In this document: one piece after another, positions 21,340 to 34,700 of the stretch
Layout of the letters: every line of letters begins with the position of its first letter
How positions within the stretch are numbered: position 1 is the first letter of the stretch
From: Nemertoderma westbladi
Lineage: Eukaryota > Xenacoelomorpha > Nemertodermatida > Nemertodermatidae
DNA: 52,488 nt
Assembly: GCA_032718475.1 (NCBI GenBank)
Contig: JAUCBJ010006643.1
Location: 1-52,488 of the forward strand
Reading direction: 5' to 3'
Notes under the pieces: model-generated
What the model was told of the DNA's origin: nothing
The model's input: the letters and a program-made list of their open reading frames with translations, nothing else
The model's database searches: none
Made by a program: the position numbers and the translations under genes

Positions 21340-21999
21340 AATAAAGAGTTGGAAGAGTTCGTTTACAGGTTACATGATATATTGAATTCATCCATTACAC
21401 TGTATCAGCAAATGGCTCCTGGGCTATTAAAGCATAAAGATGGGGTGAAGATTCAACAAAGAGTTGATGGATCTGTTGACTTCTATCGAAACTGGGATGA
21501 ATATGTTGAAGGATTTGGCGACCCGAATACCAATTTTTGGTTGGGGTTGGAGACGATCCACAAGCTGAGTTACGGCGGTGTGAAGTTAAGAGTCGATTTG
21601 TGGTTCACTGGATCGGGACGGGTAGATCCCAATAATGGGGGAAATCGTAATACAAAGAAATACACCAACGAACACAAATACGCGGAATACAACAACTTCT
21701 CTATCGGATCAGCTGCAACTAATTATCGCCTACATGTATCCGGTTACCACGGTACTGCTGGTGACTCATTGGAGTGGCGGCAAAACGGTCAGCCATTCTC
21801 TACCAAGGACCGCGATAATGACGGGTTGGACTCCGCCAACTGCGCCGTAGAACATACTGGGTCGTGGTGGTACAAGTACTGCCCCGCGGACAGTAACTTG
21901 AACGGAGAATATGGTGGGGGGTGGAGGAAAGGACCTTATTGGGCTCATTTTACTATAGGGAATCCGGCTTCTCGAGTTGAAATTAAGATTTGGATTTAG
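21340..21999 (+). CDS. Fibrinogen-like (FReD) lectin, terminal exon
   Basis: Follows acceptor TTTCCTAACAG and ends at a TAG. From about residue 34 of the frame numbered from 21349 it has the fibrinogen-related domain: KIQQRVDGSVDFYRNWDEY, NFWLGLETIHKL, YRLHVSGYHGTAGDSL, the calcium-binding FSTKDRDND, NCA (Cys165), SWWYKYC (Cys178) and SNLNGEY. Such secreted proteins bind acetylated sugars or other ligands, often in innate immunity. The first 40 or so residues of a full domain, with their own disulfide, are missing: a helical linker leads straight into the QQR strand. No stop or frameshift is seen, so the gene may be functional with a shortened domain, or an exon was lost. Confidence 0.8.
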   Translation, partial: NKELEEFVYRLHDILNSSITLYQQMAPGLLKHKDGVKIQQRVDGSVDFYRNWDEYVEGFGDPNTNFWLGLETIHKLSYGGVKLRVDLWFTGSGRVDPNNGGNRNTKKYTNEHKYAEYNNFSIGSAATNYRLHVSGYHGTAGDSLEWRQNGQPFSTKDRDNDGLDSANCAVEHTGSWWYKYCPADSNLNGEYGGGWRKGPYWAHFTIGNPASRVEIKIWI

Positions 22000-22540
22000 T
22001 AAAACTGTAAGTTTTATATAAAATTACTGAATAATTCCAATAGAGCAGCGTTGGAAACTAACTTTTACATTTAATTATAAAATATATAAAAAATTTTAAT
22101 ATATAATTTAATAAATAATATATTATTATAAATATATTATAAACTAGTAAATAATGATAAATAATAGAAAATAATAAAAAAATTGATATAATAATAAATA
22201 TTAATTAAAATATTTATATAAATATAAATAAAATATACAATATGGTATATTTGAGTGAAAAGTTCCTGAATAAATATATTAACGTTTTTTTTTTTACTAT
22301 GAATTTATTTACTTTAACTTTTTATTATTTATTTTGCAGTTTGAATTCCCAATAAGTTTTCGAAGAGACTGAATCTTGGCTATTCTGCTATATGTTACCA
22401 GTTTATATGTGTGATGGTTATGGGTTATTGGTTTATGTTTGGTTAATATTTACAATATATTAATAAATTATAGTTGCAATAACTTAACTTTATTTACTTA
22501 ACTTGATTAGACCAGGAGGGGCCGGTTGCAAATAAATCAA
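22000..22540. other. AT-rich 3' flank of the lectin gene
   Basis: Long A/T runs with many AATAAA-type hexamers (e.g. near 22110, 22269, 22462), any of which could serve as the polyadenylation signal. Confidence 0.4.
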
Positions 22541-22580
22541 CCTTAGCTAAGGTTAGCCTTAGCTAAGGTTAGCCTTAGCC
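22541..22580. repeat. Palindromic CCTTAGCTAAGGTTAG tandem
   Basis: Two and a half copies of a 16-bp unit; each contains the palindrome CCTTAGCTAAGG. Confidence 0.9.
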
Positions 22581-22624
22581 ACCAGACTCCATGCATCCTG
22601 GGGGAAACCCTACGCGACAGTCAT

Positions 22625-22995
22625 GGGATGTGTTCGCGCTTTTAGACCTTTAGCAGTTTAACCTGCCAATTTTAATTGTCTTTTTGTATATCAATTATTT
22701 AATGTACTGAAGTTACATCAGCCTAAGCCAGCCTGTGCGCGACCATTCACCCACAGTTAAGGGAGACTGGATTCGGATGCTTTGATAGTGATTGCAGTGT
22801 AGACCTACTGTATTATTCGATTGATCGTTAATATATAATCTCTGACAATATATTTACTTTCGGGGAAATATTAACAGTTCCTTTAGGACGTGGCGCTTTA
22901 AGTATAAAACAGAGTTATGACTTATACTAATCACAACTGGATGGCTACTGAGTTTCGTAAAAGGCGCATTCTTTAGGAGATGCTTCATTAACCTT
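22625..22995 (+). repeat. Direct repeat, copy 1
   Basis: Matches 23535-23950 in order: GTTCGCGCTTTT, CCTTTAGCAGTTTAACCTGC, ATTATTCGATTGATCGTTA, AACAGTTCCTTTAGGACGTGG and AAGGCGCATTCTTTAGGA. Identity is roughly 75-80 percent with indels. It is a non-coding element or an old segmental duplication; the pair lacks TG...CA ends, so LTR status is unsupported. Confidence 0.7.
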
Positions 22996-23131
22996 CACAC
23001 TACTTCACACGAATCGCTCTGATTGGCTGAGCCGAACAAAGAACAAAGAGAGATTCAGGTTCCGCGTTGGCAGTAAATCAGCTGACAGATTGCGTCATCT
23101 GAGTCATCTTTTAGAGTATTAAGCGCATTGC

Positions 23132-23262
23132 GGAGAAAATGGCTTGTTATGTCCGCTAAAGCACACATGCAGACATAGCGGGTAAAAATGGCTTGTTATG
23201 TCCGCTAAAACACCTACACAGTATATTGCGGAGAAAAATGGCTTGTTATATCCGCAAAAGCT
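23132..23262 (+). repeat. Three copies of an ATGGCTTGTTATGTCCGC motif
   Basis: Units at about 23132, 23184 and 23228, each GCGGRDAAAATGGCTTG then TTATRTCCGC. It lies between the two direct repeats. Confidence 0.75.
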
Positions 23263-23534
23263 TTTACAGGATGGGTCCGGACGCGAATATTATTCGCCAT
23301 CGTCCGTGGCTCATCCCATTGTCTGCGCGGATCCCGCATGCGGTGGCGCAGTGGCCTGGGGCTAGAGGACGGTGCTGGTCTCACCTCCATGGCGGATTAG
23401 AACAGTAGTACAGTAGCAAGTACTGAAGTAGCAAGTATGTAGGTCAGTTAGGCTAGGCAATAACAATTCGTCACCTTCAAGGCAGAACTATGAAGCGCCG
23501 TTTACGCCAAAACTATCTGAATAAATATTATACT

Positions 23535-23950
23535 CATGTTCGCGCTTTTGAAGACCTTTAGCAGTTTAACCTGCCAAAATTTATATGTCTTTTAGTTAAT
23601 TAAAACACCTTTAGCATACGACAATATTTTATGCTAATAAACAAAACATTACCCGAAGTCAGCCCATGCGCGATCATTCACCCGATGGATCTACACCCGG
23701 GAGGCTGAATTCGGCTGCTTAAATTTTATTATTGCAGTGTAAGGTTGCAGTGTAAACTTACTGTATTATTCGATTGATCGTTATTAATTAATTTCTGACA
23801 GATATTATTGGCTTTCGGGAAATATTAACAGTTCCTTTAGGACGTGGCGCTCTATCTATTTAAACAGAACTAGGACTTATACTAAACGCAACGATACTGC
23901 TTATGATTAAAGTATAAGGCGCATTCTTTAGGAAATGCTTTGTTACCAAT
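23535..23950 (+). repeat. Direct repeat, copy 2
   Basis: Partner of 22625-22995 with the same block order and somewhat longer spacers. Confidence 0.7.
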
Positions 23951-24814
23951 CACAATCATACACACTATTCTGCCGACCGTCAGTAAATTTGATCACACAT
24001 AAAGAGAGCAGCAATTGACTCATGTAGGGTCTGCTAAATAACATTAGATTCAATACACACCACATTAATATAAATCGCAATTGTTATATATAGCCTGTCT
24101 CTCTAACCTGTAGTGTATCAAGAAAATTGGGAATTTTGGGTGATTTATCCGTATTCTCCAAAGAGCAATATTTCCATCAACAAATAGATACAATTAATAA
24201 CTGACGGTAAATAACAGTACAAACAATATGATTAATAGTGAGTTAATTAGATCAGATAAGTAATTAGGTCGGATTGATCGGATAACAGTTTATACTTTCG
24301 ATAATTTAAGCAGTTTTACTAGAGTTCTTCCCAAAAAGCCGGTGTTATGGCGAAAATGGGAACACAACAACAGAATCATATAAAATCATATGACTACCTT
24401 ACTATACGAGGATACCAACTACCCTTATTCCCCGAAGCTCCCGTCCAACACAGAGGATGAGCAGTGAGATAGGAAAATTCAGTTCAGTAGCTCTGGGATA
24501 GGTCAAAATCAACGCCCACTCAAATTCTATTGGCCGATACGGACAGCAGGGCTAAGGCAACCTCCCTAAGCTGGTTGGCCGATCGAACAGAACCCAGATA
24601 CTCTCGTACAGCCCATCAGCCAATAAGCTGGTAGCTTGCACTATTTTACCTATAGATCCCTTTTTAGAGTATTCAGCGACTGGGGGGAACTGGTTAGCAA
24701 AGCAAATGAATCAGTTATCCCACAAAAGCTTTTACACCGCTCCCAGAAAATGGGATTTAAGTCTATAAAATATACAAAATCACAGTTTCTAAAATATAAA
24801 AATACTCTAAACAG
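23951..24814. other. No recognised gene
   Basis: Contains several ATTGGCCGAT/CCAATAAG motifs near 24528, 24574 and 24612. They might be part of a retroelement untranslated region next to the zinc-knuckle pseudogene, but no LTR ends are seen. Confidence 0.35.
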
Positions 24815-26187
24815 TTAGTCTTTCTTGCGCGGACGGCGTTTACGCAGTTTTTTAAAGCTAGCAAGAGTCCTTTTCTCTTTGGGGCGAGCCACTTTACGAG
24901 GAGGGCTATAACTCCTGGGTGAAGGGTGCAATATGATTGCATCAGAAGGTATGGGATTACGATCGGTATATCCGCCGGTCGAAGTACCGGGTTGATTGAC
25001 ATCAACGTCCGGGGAGAGGGGTCTAACGGCTTTGAGAGCTCGTTTCAAGGCAGCCGCTCTTACGGGTCCTTTACGAGTGGTCTGAATGAGGGCCGAGGGT
25101 GGACCATAGGCAGTTAGAAACTTCCTTGGTTTAATGGTTCTTTCCAACTCGCGTTCGCGGGCTCGGTACTCGTAAGGCCGTTAATATACTTCCTGTAACT
25201 CGGGGTGTGAGTTGACAAATAAGTCTCCATAGGCAGGGTCTTGACGGATAAAGTTTATTAAGTTGTAAGAATAGATGTCACTCGGATTAATGCTCCTGAG
25301 AAATTTGCATACATATTTGGTTGAAATACATTCTCCAACGCGCTTCAGTAGTTCATAACTTGATATGCGTGATTTCTGTTCGACAGAAGCGAATAGATAA
25401 GGATGGAACGCATAAACTCCTTCGTGAGCGCGTCCAGGATAATAACGATGGCGCGAATCACAATGTAAATCAGCGTTCGCTTCCCAAGCTCTGATGTAAC
25501 GTAGTGTGATCATTTCATCTACGCTTTCCAAATCGTGACAAAAAAGGGCAATCGAAACTGGCGCGTCCCTTTAGTTGACAATGGTGACATTGAGTCATAA
25601 ATTGAGGGCAAACCGCAAAAATGTGCAAGTTATTGAGTCTGTAATACGCGCAATAAATTTCCATCGTCGGTTGTTTGTGGAAATAGGAACAGCGGACGTT
25701 TGTGTCCATGGGCGTAACATGGTCTCTCGATGCGCATAACCGACAACGTTGCCGAGAAACATAGTTGGCATGGCGATAATCGTACGCAGTGAGACACTGT
25801 GGACCTTGATACCATTCCCATATGTAGTCGCTATCGCTACTCCGAGACGTGGGGGGCTGAATCTCTTCAGATTCTAAACATATGGGTTCGTCTTCCCAGT
25901 CTGTTACGAATATAATTTTCGTGATCTATTCTCGGTTTATCGTTACGACTACGCTGGGTATGATATTTAAATAGAACCATTTCCCTTTCGGTGTATACAT
26001 CGTCCGTATCATGTAAATCGGTAGGATGGCCGGTAGTTAAGAAGTCCATATACGTTCCATTACGATTCGTATAGCGAGCGGTGAATTTTCTATAGTCCAA
26101 TTCACGCGTAAGTTGTTCCTGGGACATCGGCGGTTCGATATAATGACCATCGTCCTCCGTAATAGTCGGATCGGCTTCACCGCGTCT
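24815..26187 (-). pseudogene. Zinc-knuckle retroelement ORF, decayed relative of the 849-codon ORF
   Basis: Read right to left: the frame leaves the GGTACC array at 26187 and continues through an acidic unique part (ITEDDGHYIEPPMSQEQ), then a basic stretch to 25867. A frameshift near 25900 moves to a frame ending at 25515 with QRCRLCASRDHV, CAYYRLNNLHIFAVC and CHHCQLKGRASFDC, and another near 25530 moves to LESVDEMITLRYIRAW. An in-frame TAA at 25181-25183 then precedes a Lys/Arg-rich tail ending KKLRKRRPRKKD. Order and spacing match the ORF at 44312-46861: acidic part, three CCHC-like knuckles, a helical domain, basic tail. Knuckle residues have decayed (a Cys is Tyr, a His is Arg). So this is a broken copy of a related element on the opposite strand. 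Confidence 0.6.
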
Positions 26188-28869
<2,682 letters not shown>

Positions 28870-31145
28870 TGATACTTCTTCTAGTGTTAAATTAACCGCA
28901 GATTCCAAATACAGTGACCGTTTTTACATATATTTTGTTCTTATGGAGATATTGGGGTTTAAACATAACGTATTTGACATGAATTGAAAAATGAGTTGAA
29001 AAATTAGTTATATAAGAATTAATTATTGGTAATGTCAACAACTGATATAAACAAAATATATTAAACATACAGTTATATAACATAATATCAGTTCGGGTAA
29101 ATACGAAGTTACATCAGCAATTAATTATTAAGCAGCACTAATAATAATTGTCATTCGAATCTCTTTAACAGTTTTATTAAAATCCCAGACAGTTTATTAC
29201 TTTCCTTTGCGGTTCCAAGATCATAACAATAGAGTAGAAACTCGTCCCTTGGCAGTGTTTGTGGTAGTAGCTGCATTGTTAAGAGCTTCTAAATGTCGTA
29301 GTCTGTTCTAAAAATAAAAATAATAACCATAAGTTTACATAGATCGTTTATTAGTACAAACAAATACTAATACTAATATTGTATTAACTGATATAGTTGA
29401 ATGTTGAACTGATTTTAACATTTATTACAAGGAACTGCAATAACTTATCAACTTTAAATAGTTTTATTAAAAGAAGCAATCCAGAACACAATGCAAAATA
29501 TAAGTATATGTAGTGAACTAGAATGTAATTAATTCAACTGTGCGATCCAACTCAACCAGGTTTATTTTCATTCCGAAGATGAATTCTCTCCATAGCTGCT
29601 CTCCTACTAACACAATGAACCGGCCCATAGAGATTCATTGACATCGGGAAATTCAAGGATTCTCATCGGTTGGCCGCCTCCATATCCCAGTTGATTTATT
29701 TTGTAAAATTGTAAATTAATAATTTGATGAACAATATTCTTATTGTTGTCTATAAAAACATGTGTACCTTTCGTTCTATTAAGCGAAAATTTATGTTTGA
29801 TAGCTTAAAAGAAAGCTACGTAATTCAGGATTATTAATATGTAAAAAACTCTTTATAACTCCTATGGGAAGTTACTCGTTAATGTGATTTTATATAAAAT
29901 GGCATTACGACCAGGTCGCGTTGTGATTACGTAACTCCGTACGGCCACATTTACTATCAGTTTCTGGGGATAGAAGGCCAATATATCATTTCGATTTGTA
30001 ATTTTTCTTATGAAGTAAGTTTGGTGATTGTCCTATATACTTTTTAATGTACTTTCCAATAGCAGAGGCACGTTATTCTAACCAAAACAATAAACTAAAG
30101 TTATTTTCGTCACCCCCCCCCCCCCCGCCATTAATTAGATACAATCGGCTAATTAAACCAGATGGTTTACCCGCTTCTCAATCTCTGCCAGCCGGTTGAG
30201 AATAAAATAAATATAATATTATTTACACAATAACATTAATTATTGTTTATAACATAAATGTTTGCTGATTATCTGTTATTGATATGACATCGACATTTTT
30301 CCAACTAACATTACAGGCCCACTAGATCACGACATACAAACAGCAGCTCAATTACTATTAACTCATATTGCCTACCAAACGGTCTAGGTACCAATGGAAT
30401 GTTCACTTTATTTTACTTGTAATCTAATGTAATGTAAAGTAAACAACGGACGAGGTTATAATATATTTGGCCGGCTGGAATCCAATCCAAAGTTATTTTC
30501 CTCTTCAATTTCCCTTTATATTTTTCGATTCAACTCGGTAAAAAAAATAGTTTTGGTTCGATTATTCGGCCTTTCGATTTGAATATTAAACTTTATTTGA
30601 CAGTAAATAATTAATTGTTTTTCTCATAAACTACATGATTTTTTATATAATATTCTCGATTCTCGATAGTCGATTGGACCCCAGTCTCTTAAAACAAACA
30701 ATCTTACTAACATTTGGCTGAAATCTCCAAAAAAACGAATAAAAGAGCGACAGTAACCTAGGTAGTTGTCAGTGAGTCTGTAATCTAGGTAAGTTGGGTT
30801 TTATTAACTCAATTAATGCCACATATGTGGCACAAACAATAATTTACATTGTAATTAATTATGTAGAAAATTGAGAATTCTAAAAATCTCATCAGTAATC
30901 CAACTTACTAACACAAACAATATAGAAGATAAGAGATAACGAGATAAATACATAACAATATTATAAATTCATATTGAGGTGAGCGAATTTATCGAGTTAA
31001 TAATAGGCTGAAATAAACATCTCGAACTATAGAGAGAGAATTATTGATTTTGTGCTTTTTAGATGTTCAAATTTGGAATTTTAAATGTGAAGGTTTATAT
31101 CGCAGCAGAAACGTTGTTGGAATGTCGTTACGTGTCGCTCACAGA
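28870..31145. other. Mostly AT-rich, no certain gene
   Basis: The only coding hint is the exon-like segment at 29221-29307. A C-run at 30113-30126 is present. Other frames are short and unsupported. Confidence 0.4.
29221..29307 (-). CDS. Possible terminal exon of an unknown gene
   Basis: After an acceptor-like TTATTTTTAG (29308-29317) comes a frame NRLRHLEALNNAATTTNT ending in a stop at 29221-29223. Two AATAAA-type signals follow on the same strand within 60 bp. The pattern suits a last exon, but the peptide is too short to identify and could be chance. Confidence 0.2.
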   Translation of the reverse strand, partial: NRLRHLEALNNAATTTNTAKGRVSTLLL

Positions 31146-31295
31146 TTAAACTTGGCAACTGAATACCGGATGAGAGAGGATTCTTCTTGCCTTCGGTCTG
31201 TCCGCTGGATTTATTCTCAAACATTGGCGGATTAAGTCCTTGAGACTGTCCGATAGTCTATCTGCTATGTCTGGGTGGCTTTTAGAGTTGGCGAT
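31146..31295 (-). pseudogene. MAP3K1-like kinase, last exon
   Basis: Acceptor TTTTTTTTGCAG precedes 49 codons and a TAA. The peptide SDSLKDLIRQCLRINPADRP then RRILSHPVF matches the C-lobe end (subdomain XI, with its invariant Arg) of STE11/MAP3K kinases and stops a few residues later, as in MEKK1-type proteins. By itself this exon is intact. The exon that should join it to the upstream one (activation-loop end through subdomain X) is absent from the 207-bp gap between them, and the upstream exon is broken, so the locus is a pseudogene. Confidence 0.7.
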
Positions 31296-31502
31296 CTGCA
31301 AAAAAAAGGATGAATAAGTTATTACATTACCTAATAATAATAATAATATTAAAAATAAATAAATAAAATTGATTTTAATATAATTTTGATAAAATAAAGT
31401 TATTAATATTAAAATGTTACCAACAAATTTTCTAATAACATTTGTTATTAAAATCTAATCTTCAATAAATCTACGAATACTACTGAATTCACTACAACTT
31501 AC

Positions 31503-31668
31503 TTCTGGAGCCATAAATGCGATGGTGCCCAATAGTTGACCCTGGAATTCCCCACCGAACGTTTATTGCGACTGCAGACGGGCTGCCGTAATACCAAAGT
31601 CAGACAGTTTCAGCTTCTGGCCGGTCGAGTCTACCAGAAGATTAGCGCCAAAATAATTGAGTAAACCT
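31503..31668 (-). pseudogene. MAP3K1-like kinase, activation-loop exon (broken)
   Basis: Between an acceptor CTCAG (31669-31673) and donor GTAAGT (31497-31502) the exon encodes GANLLVDSTG, LKLSDFGITAARL, then GEFQGQLLGTIAFMAPE, close to MEKK1 subdomains VIb-VIII. There are two lesions: a 2-base excess at about 31619 shifts the frame between STG and QKL, and a TAA interrupts the activation loop after AARLQSQ. The HRDVK catalytic loop expected just before GAN is replaced by LLNYF. The DFG and APE motifs survive. A CR1-like element starts about 130 bp upstream and separates it from any further exons. Confidence 0.75.
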
Positions 31669-31789
31669 GAGTAAATGAATTTAAATAATAAGTTAATTAA
31701 TAAGTTCAGCCTTCTTATAGTAAGTCTAGCTACGTAATAATTATATACGGGATTATAATAAATAAATTACCTTTGCTTTGAATGAATTA

Positions 31790-34700
31790 ATAGATTTATT
31801 TATACATTATGTAAAAACAATAACAAATACACCAAACAATGTACCGGTATAAAGGTATTGTCCAACATAACATATAGGATTACCCCTAAAGCTTTGCAGC
31901 TTATTTCCAAGGGGGTCCTTTATGTTACTTGGTTACAAATACAATATTACACTACGCTAACCTAAAACCCATATAAAACGTAATTACACTATGTACATGT
32001 ACAACTTTACCGAGAGCGTGACAATGCCCGACTCAACGATAAAGATACACAAGGTACAGAACAATTTATTATAAAACGTAATTACAGTATAAATAGTAAA
32101 TAATTAATAAACTAATAACTTACTGTAGGACTATTGTACCTATTTTTACATTGCACACGGAGATGAGATTTAACTGCAGATTTAAAAGAATGTTGATTAT
32201 TTAGGTTTTTAATTTCATTAGGCAGAGCGTTCCAATTTTTTATGCCGTTAAAAAAGAAAGTATCAGATTCAAAGGATTTACAATTCGGGAGGTAGAAGTT
32301 TGAAGCACTAGCTCTGGTACTGTAAGAGTGTGTATCGCGTACTCTGTTGAATTTTTGTTTTAGGTAATTGGGACATTTACCATTATACACTTTATGCACA
32401 TGGTTAAGGCGTAGCTGCTTAACTCTACTATCTAAGTTAAGTAGTCCAGATTCAGAAAAGTCATCTGGAGTTAGGTGGTGCCTAGGTTTGTAGTCTTTAA
32501 TAAATCGTACTACTTTATTCTGAGCTACTTGTAATTTACATTTAAGCTGTTTGGTTAAGCCTTCATACCAAGAAGAGCATGCATAGTCCATGTGACACTG
32601 TATTAAAGAAGAGCAAAGTAACTTGCGGGAGTCGGTGTTCAAACTATTTTTATTTCTGTATAGAAACCTAAGCCTACTGTTAACTTTCGAGAAAATATTT
32701 TTCACTGTACTTTCTCCTGATAAGCAGTTATCCAATGTGGCGCCTAAATATTTAACTTCCTTTTTATTTTCAATCTTATGTCCATTACTAGTGACTTCAA
32801 ACTTAGTTACCTTCTTTAACTTTCTTTTGGAACCAAACAAAATACTTTCAGTTTTACCGTAGTGAATGGATAGCTTATTATCAACCAACCACTCATTACA
32901 GGATTCTAGAACTGCACTTAACTTTTGGGAAATATGGATAGGATCTTTATGAGAGAAAATAAGAGCACTGTCGTCGGCATATAAAATGAGTTTAAAATCG
33001 GGATCTATACTACTTATCATATCATTTACATAGCATACAAAAAGCAGAGGACCTAATATACTACCTTGCGGTACACCACAGGTAATCTCTTGTACAGTAG
33101 ACAGCGATTTGCTAATGACTACAGTTTGACCTCTGTCTGACAGGTAGGACTTGAACCAGTCTATAGAACCTACACCCATCAGGCCTAACTTACCAAGCAG
33201 AATTTCGTGATCTACAGTATCGAAAGCCTTTTGTAGGTCCAACATTACCATACCAGTATATAAACCCTTTGCGTTATTACATCTAATTGTATCAGTTAAG
33301 TTAATAAGGCAGGTGTCTGTAGAATATGATTTACGAAAACCGGACTGAAGTTCATAGATCAGATTTAGCCTACTAAGATGTGCCTCCAGCTGTAGAAAAA
33401 CAGAACGTTCTAGAATTTTAGATACAATACTTAAGATACTAACAGGTCTGTAATTACAGGGTTCTACTTTACTATTCTTTTTATACAGAGGAACAACCTT
33501 AGCTAATTTCAGTTCGTCTGGTACTACATTATCTACGATAGAGTAATTAATAATAAAAGTAATAGGCACTTTAAGTACTTCAGCACCATCCTTAAGAAAA
33601 CGGGCAGGTATTAGATCTAGACCGGTACTTTTTGAGGCTGATAGGCTAAGTAGATTTTTAAAAACGAAATCCTCAGAAACGGGTTTTAAAAATAACTTTT
33701 CTGAATTTTGTAACTTTTCTAAATAAAAATTATTTAGAGTTTCGGACCCTATACTATATTTATTACTTGATAACGGTAACTTCTTAACTAAATTAGAGGC
33801 AACATTAGTAAAATAATTATTAAATAAATTACTAACTAGAGTATGATCATGAATCAGCTCACCGTTATCTTGCAGAACAATATTCGATTTAGATTTAAGG
33901 TTTTTATAACCTAAAGATTTTAGGGTAGACCATAGACTTTTAGGATTATCTTTATTCTCACTTATTTTGTTGTACAAATATTCAGATTTAGCTTTTTTTA
34001 TTTCCCGTTGGACAAGGTTTCTATATTTGCAGTAATTATTATAATCAGCTAAAACACGGTATTTCCTAAATTTATACAAATAGTTATCTCTTTCTCTGAT
34101 ATTACTAAGAATACCCGAGGTCATCCAGGGCTCAGTGCGTTGTTTAAGACTAATTTCTTTAATTGGTGCTACAGTATTAAGTGCCTTTAAAAATATATCT
34201 TTAAAAACAGTGTACGCAAGGTTAATGTCAGTGGCCTTAAAACAGGGTTCCCAGTCAGAATTAACTAACAAACTTAAAAAGCGTTCCTTGCTGTAATTTT
34301 TCATAGACCTAACTGTTACTGTTTTATGATCCCCGAAAAAAGATTTTTGTGTCTTTCTTGTGCAAAAAACTATAAAATGATCGCTTAGACCTATAGGTAA
34401 AACCCCAGATTGAGAAATAATATCGGTATTATTACAAAGGATGTGATCTAGTAAAGTAGAAGTTTTACTGGTAATTCTGGTAGAATCTCGAATAATTTGT
34501 TTTAAACCAAACAAATTTAAAATACTTTGGTACTGTTTACAGATGGGGGATGCTTTGTGATGGTAACAGATATTAAAATCACCTAAGAAATATATTTCAC
34601 AGTCTGACCTAAGATTACATAAAATTGTATTTTCAAAATTTTGCAAAAAATCTGATTGTTTAGGGGGCCGATATAAAGTACCGATTAAAATAGGTTTAGT

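Noticed and set aside
23344-23356. GTGGCGCAGTGGC, similar to a tRNA/SINE A box
   Set aside because: No B box at the right distance.
22625-23950. A pair of LTRs
   Set aside because: The direct repeats lack TG...CA ends, a primer site and any coding between them.
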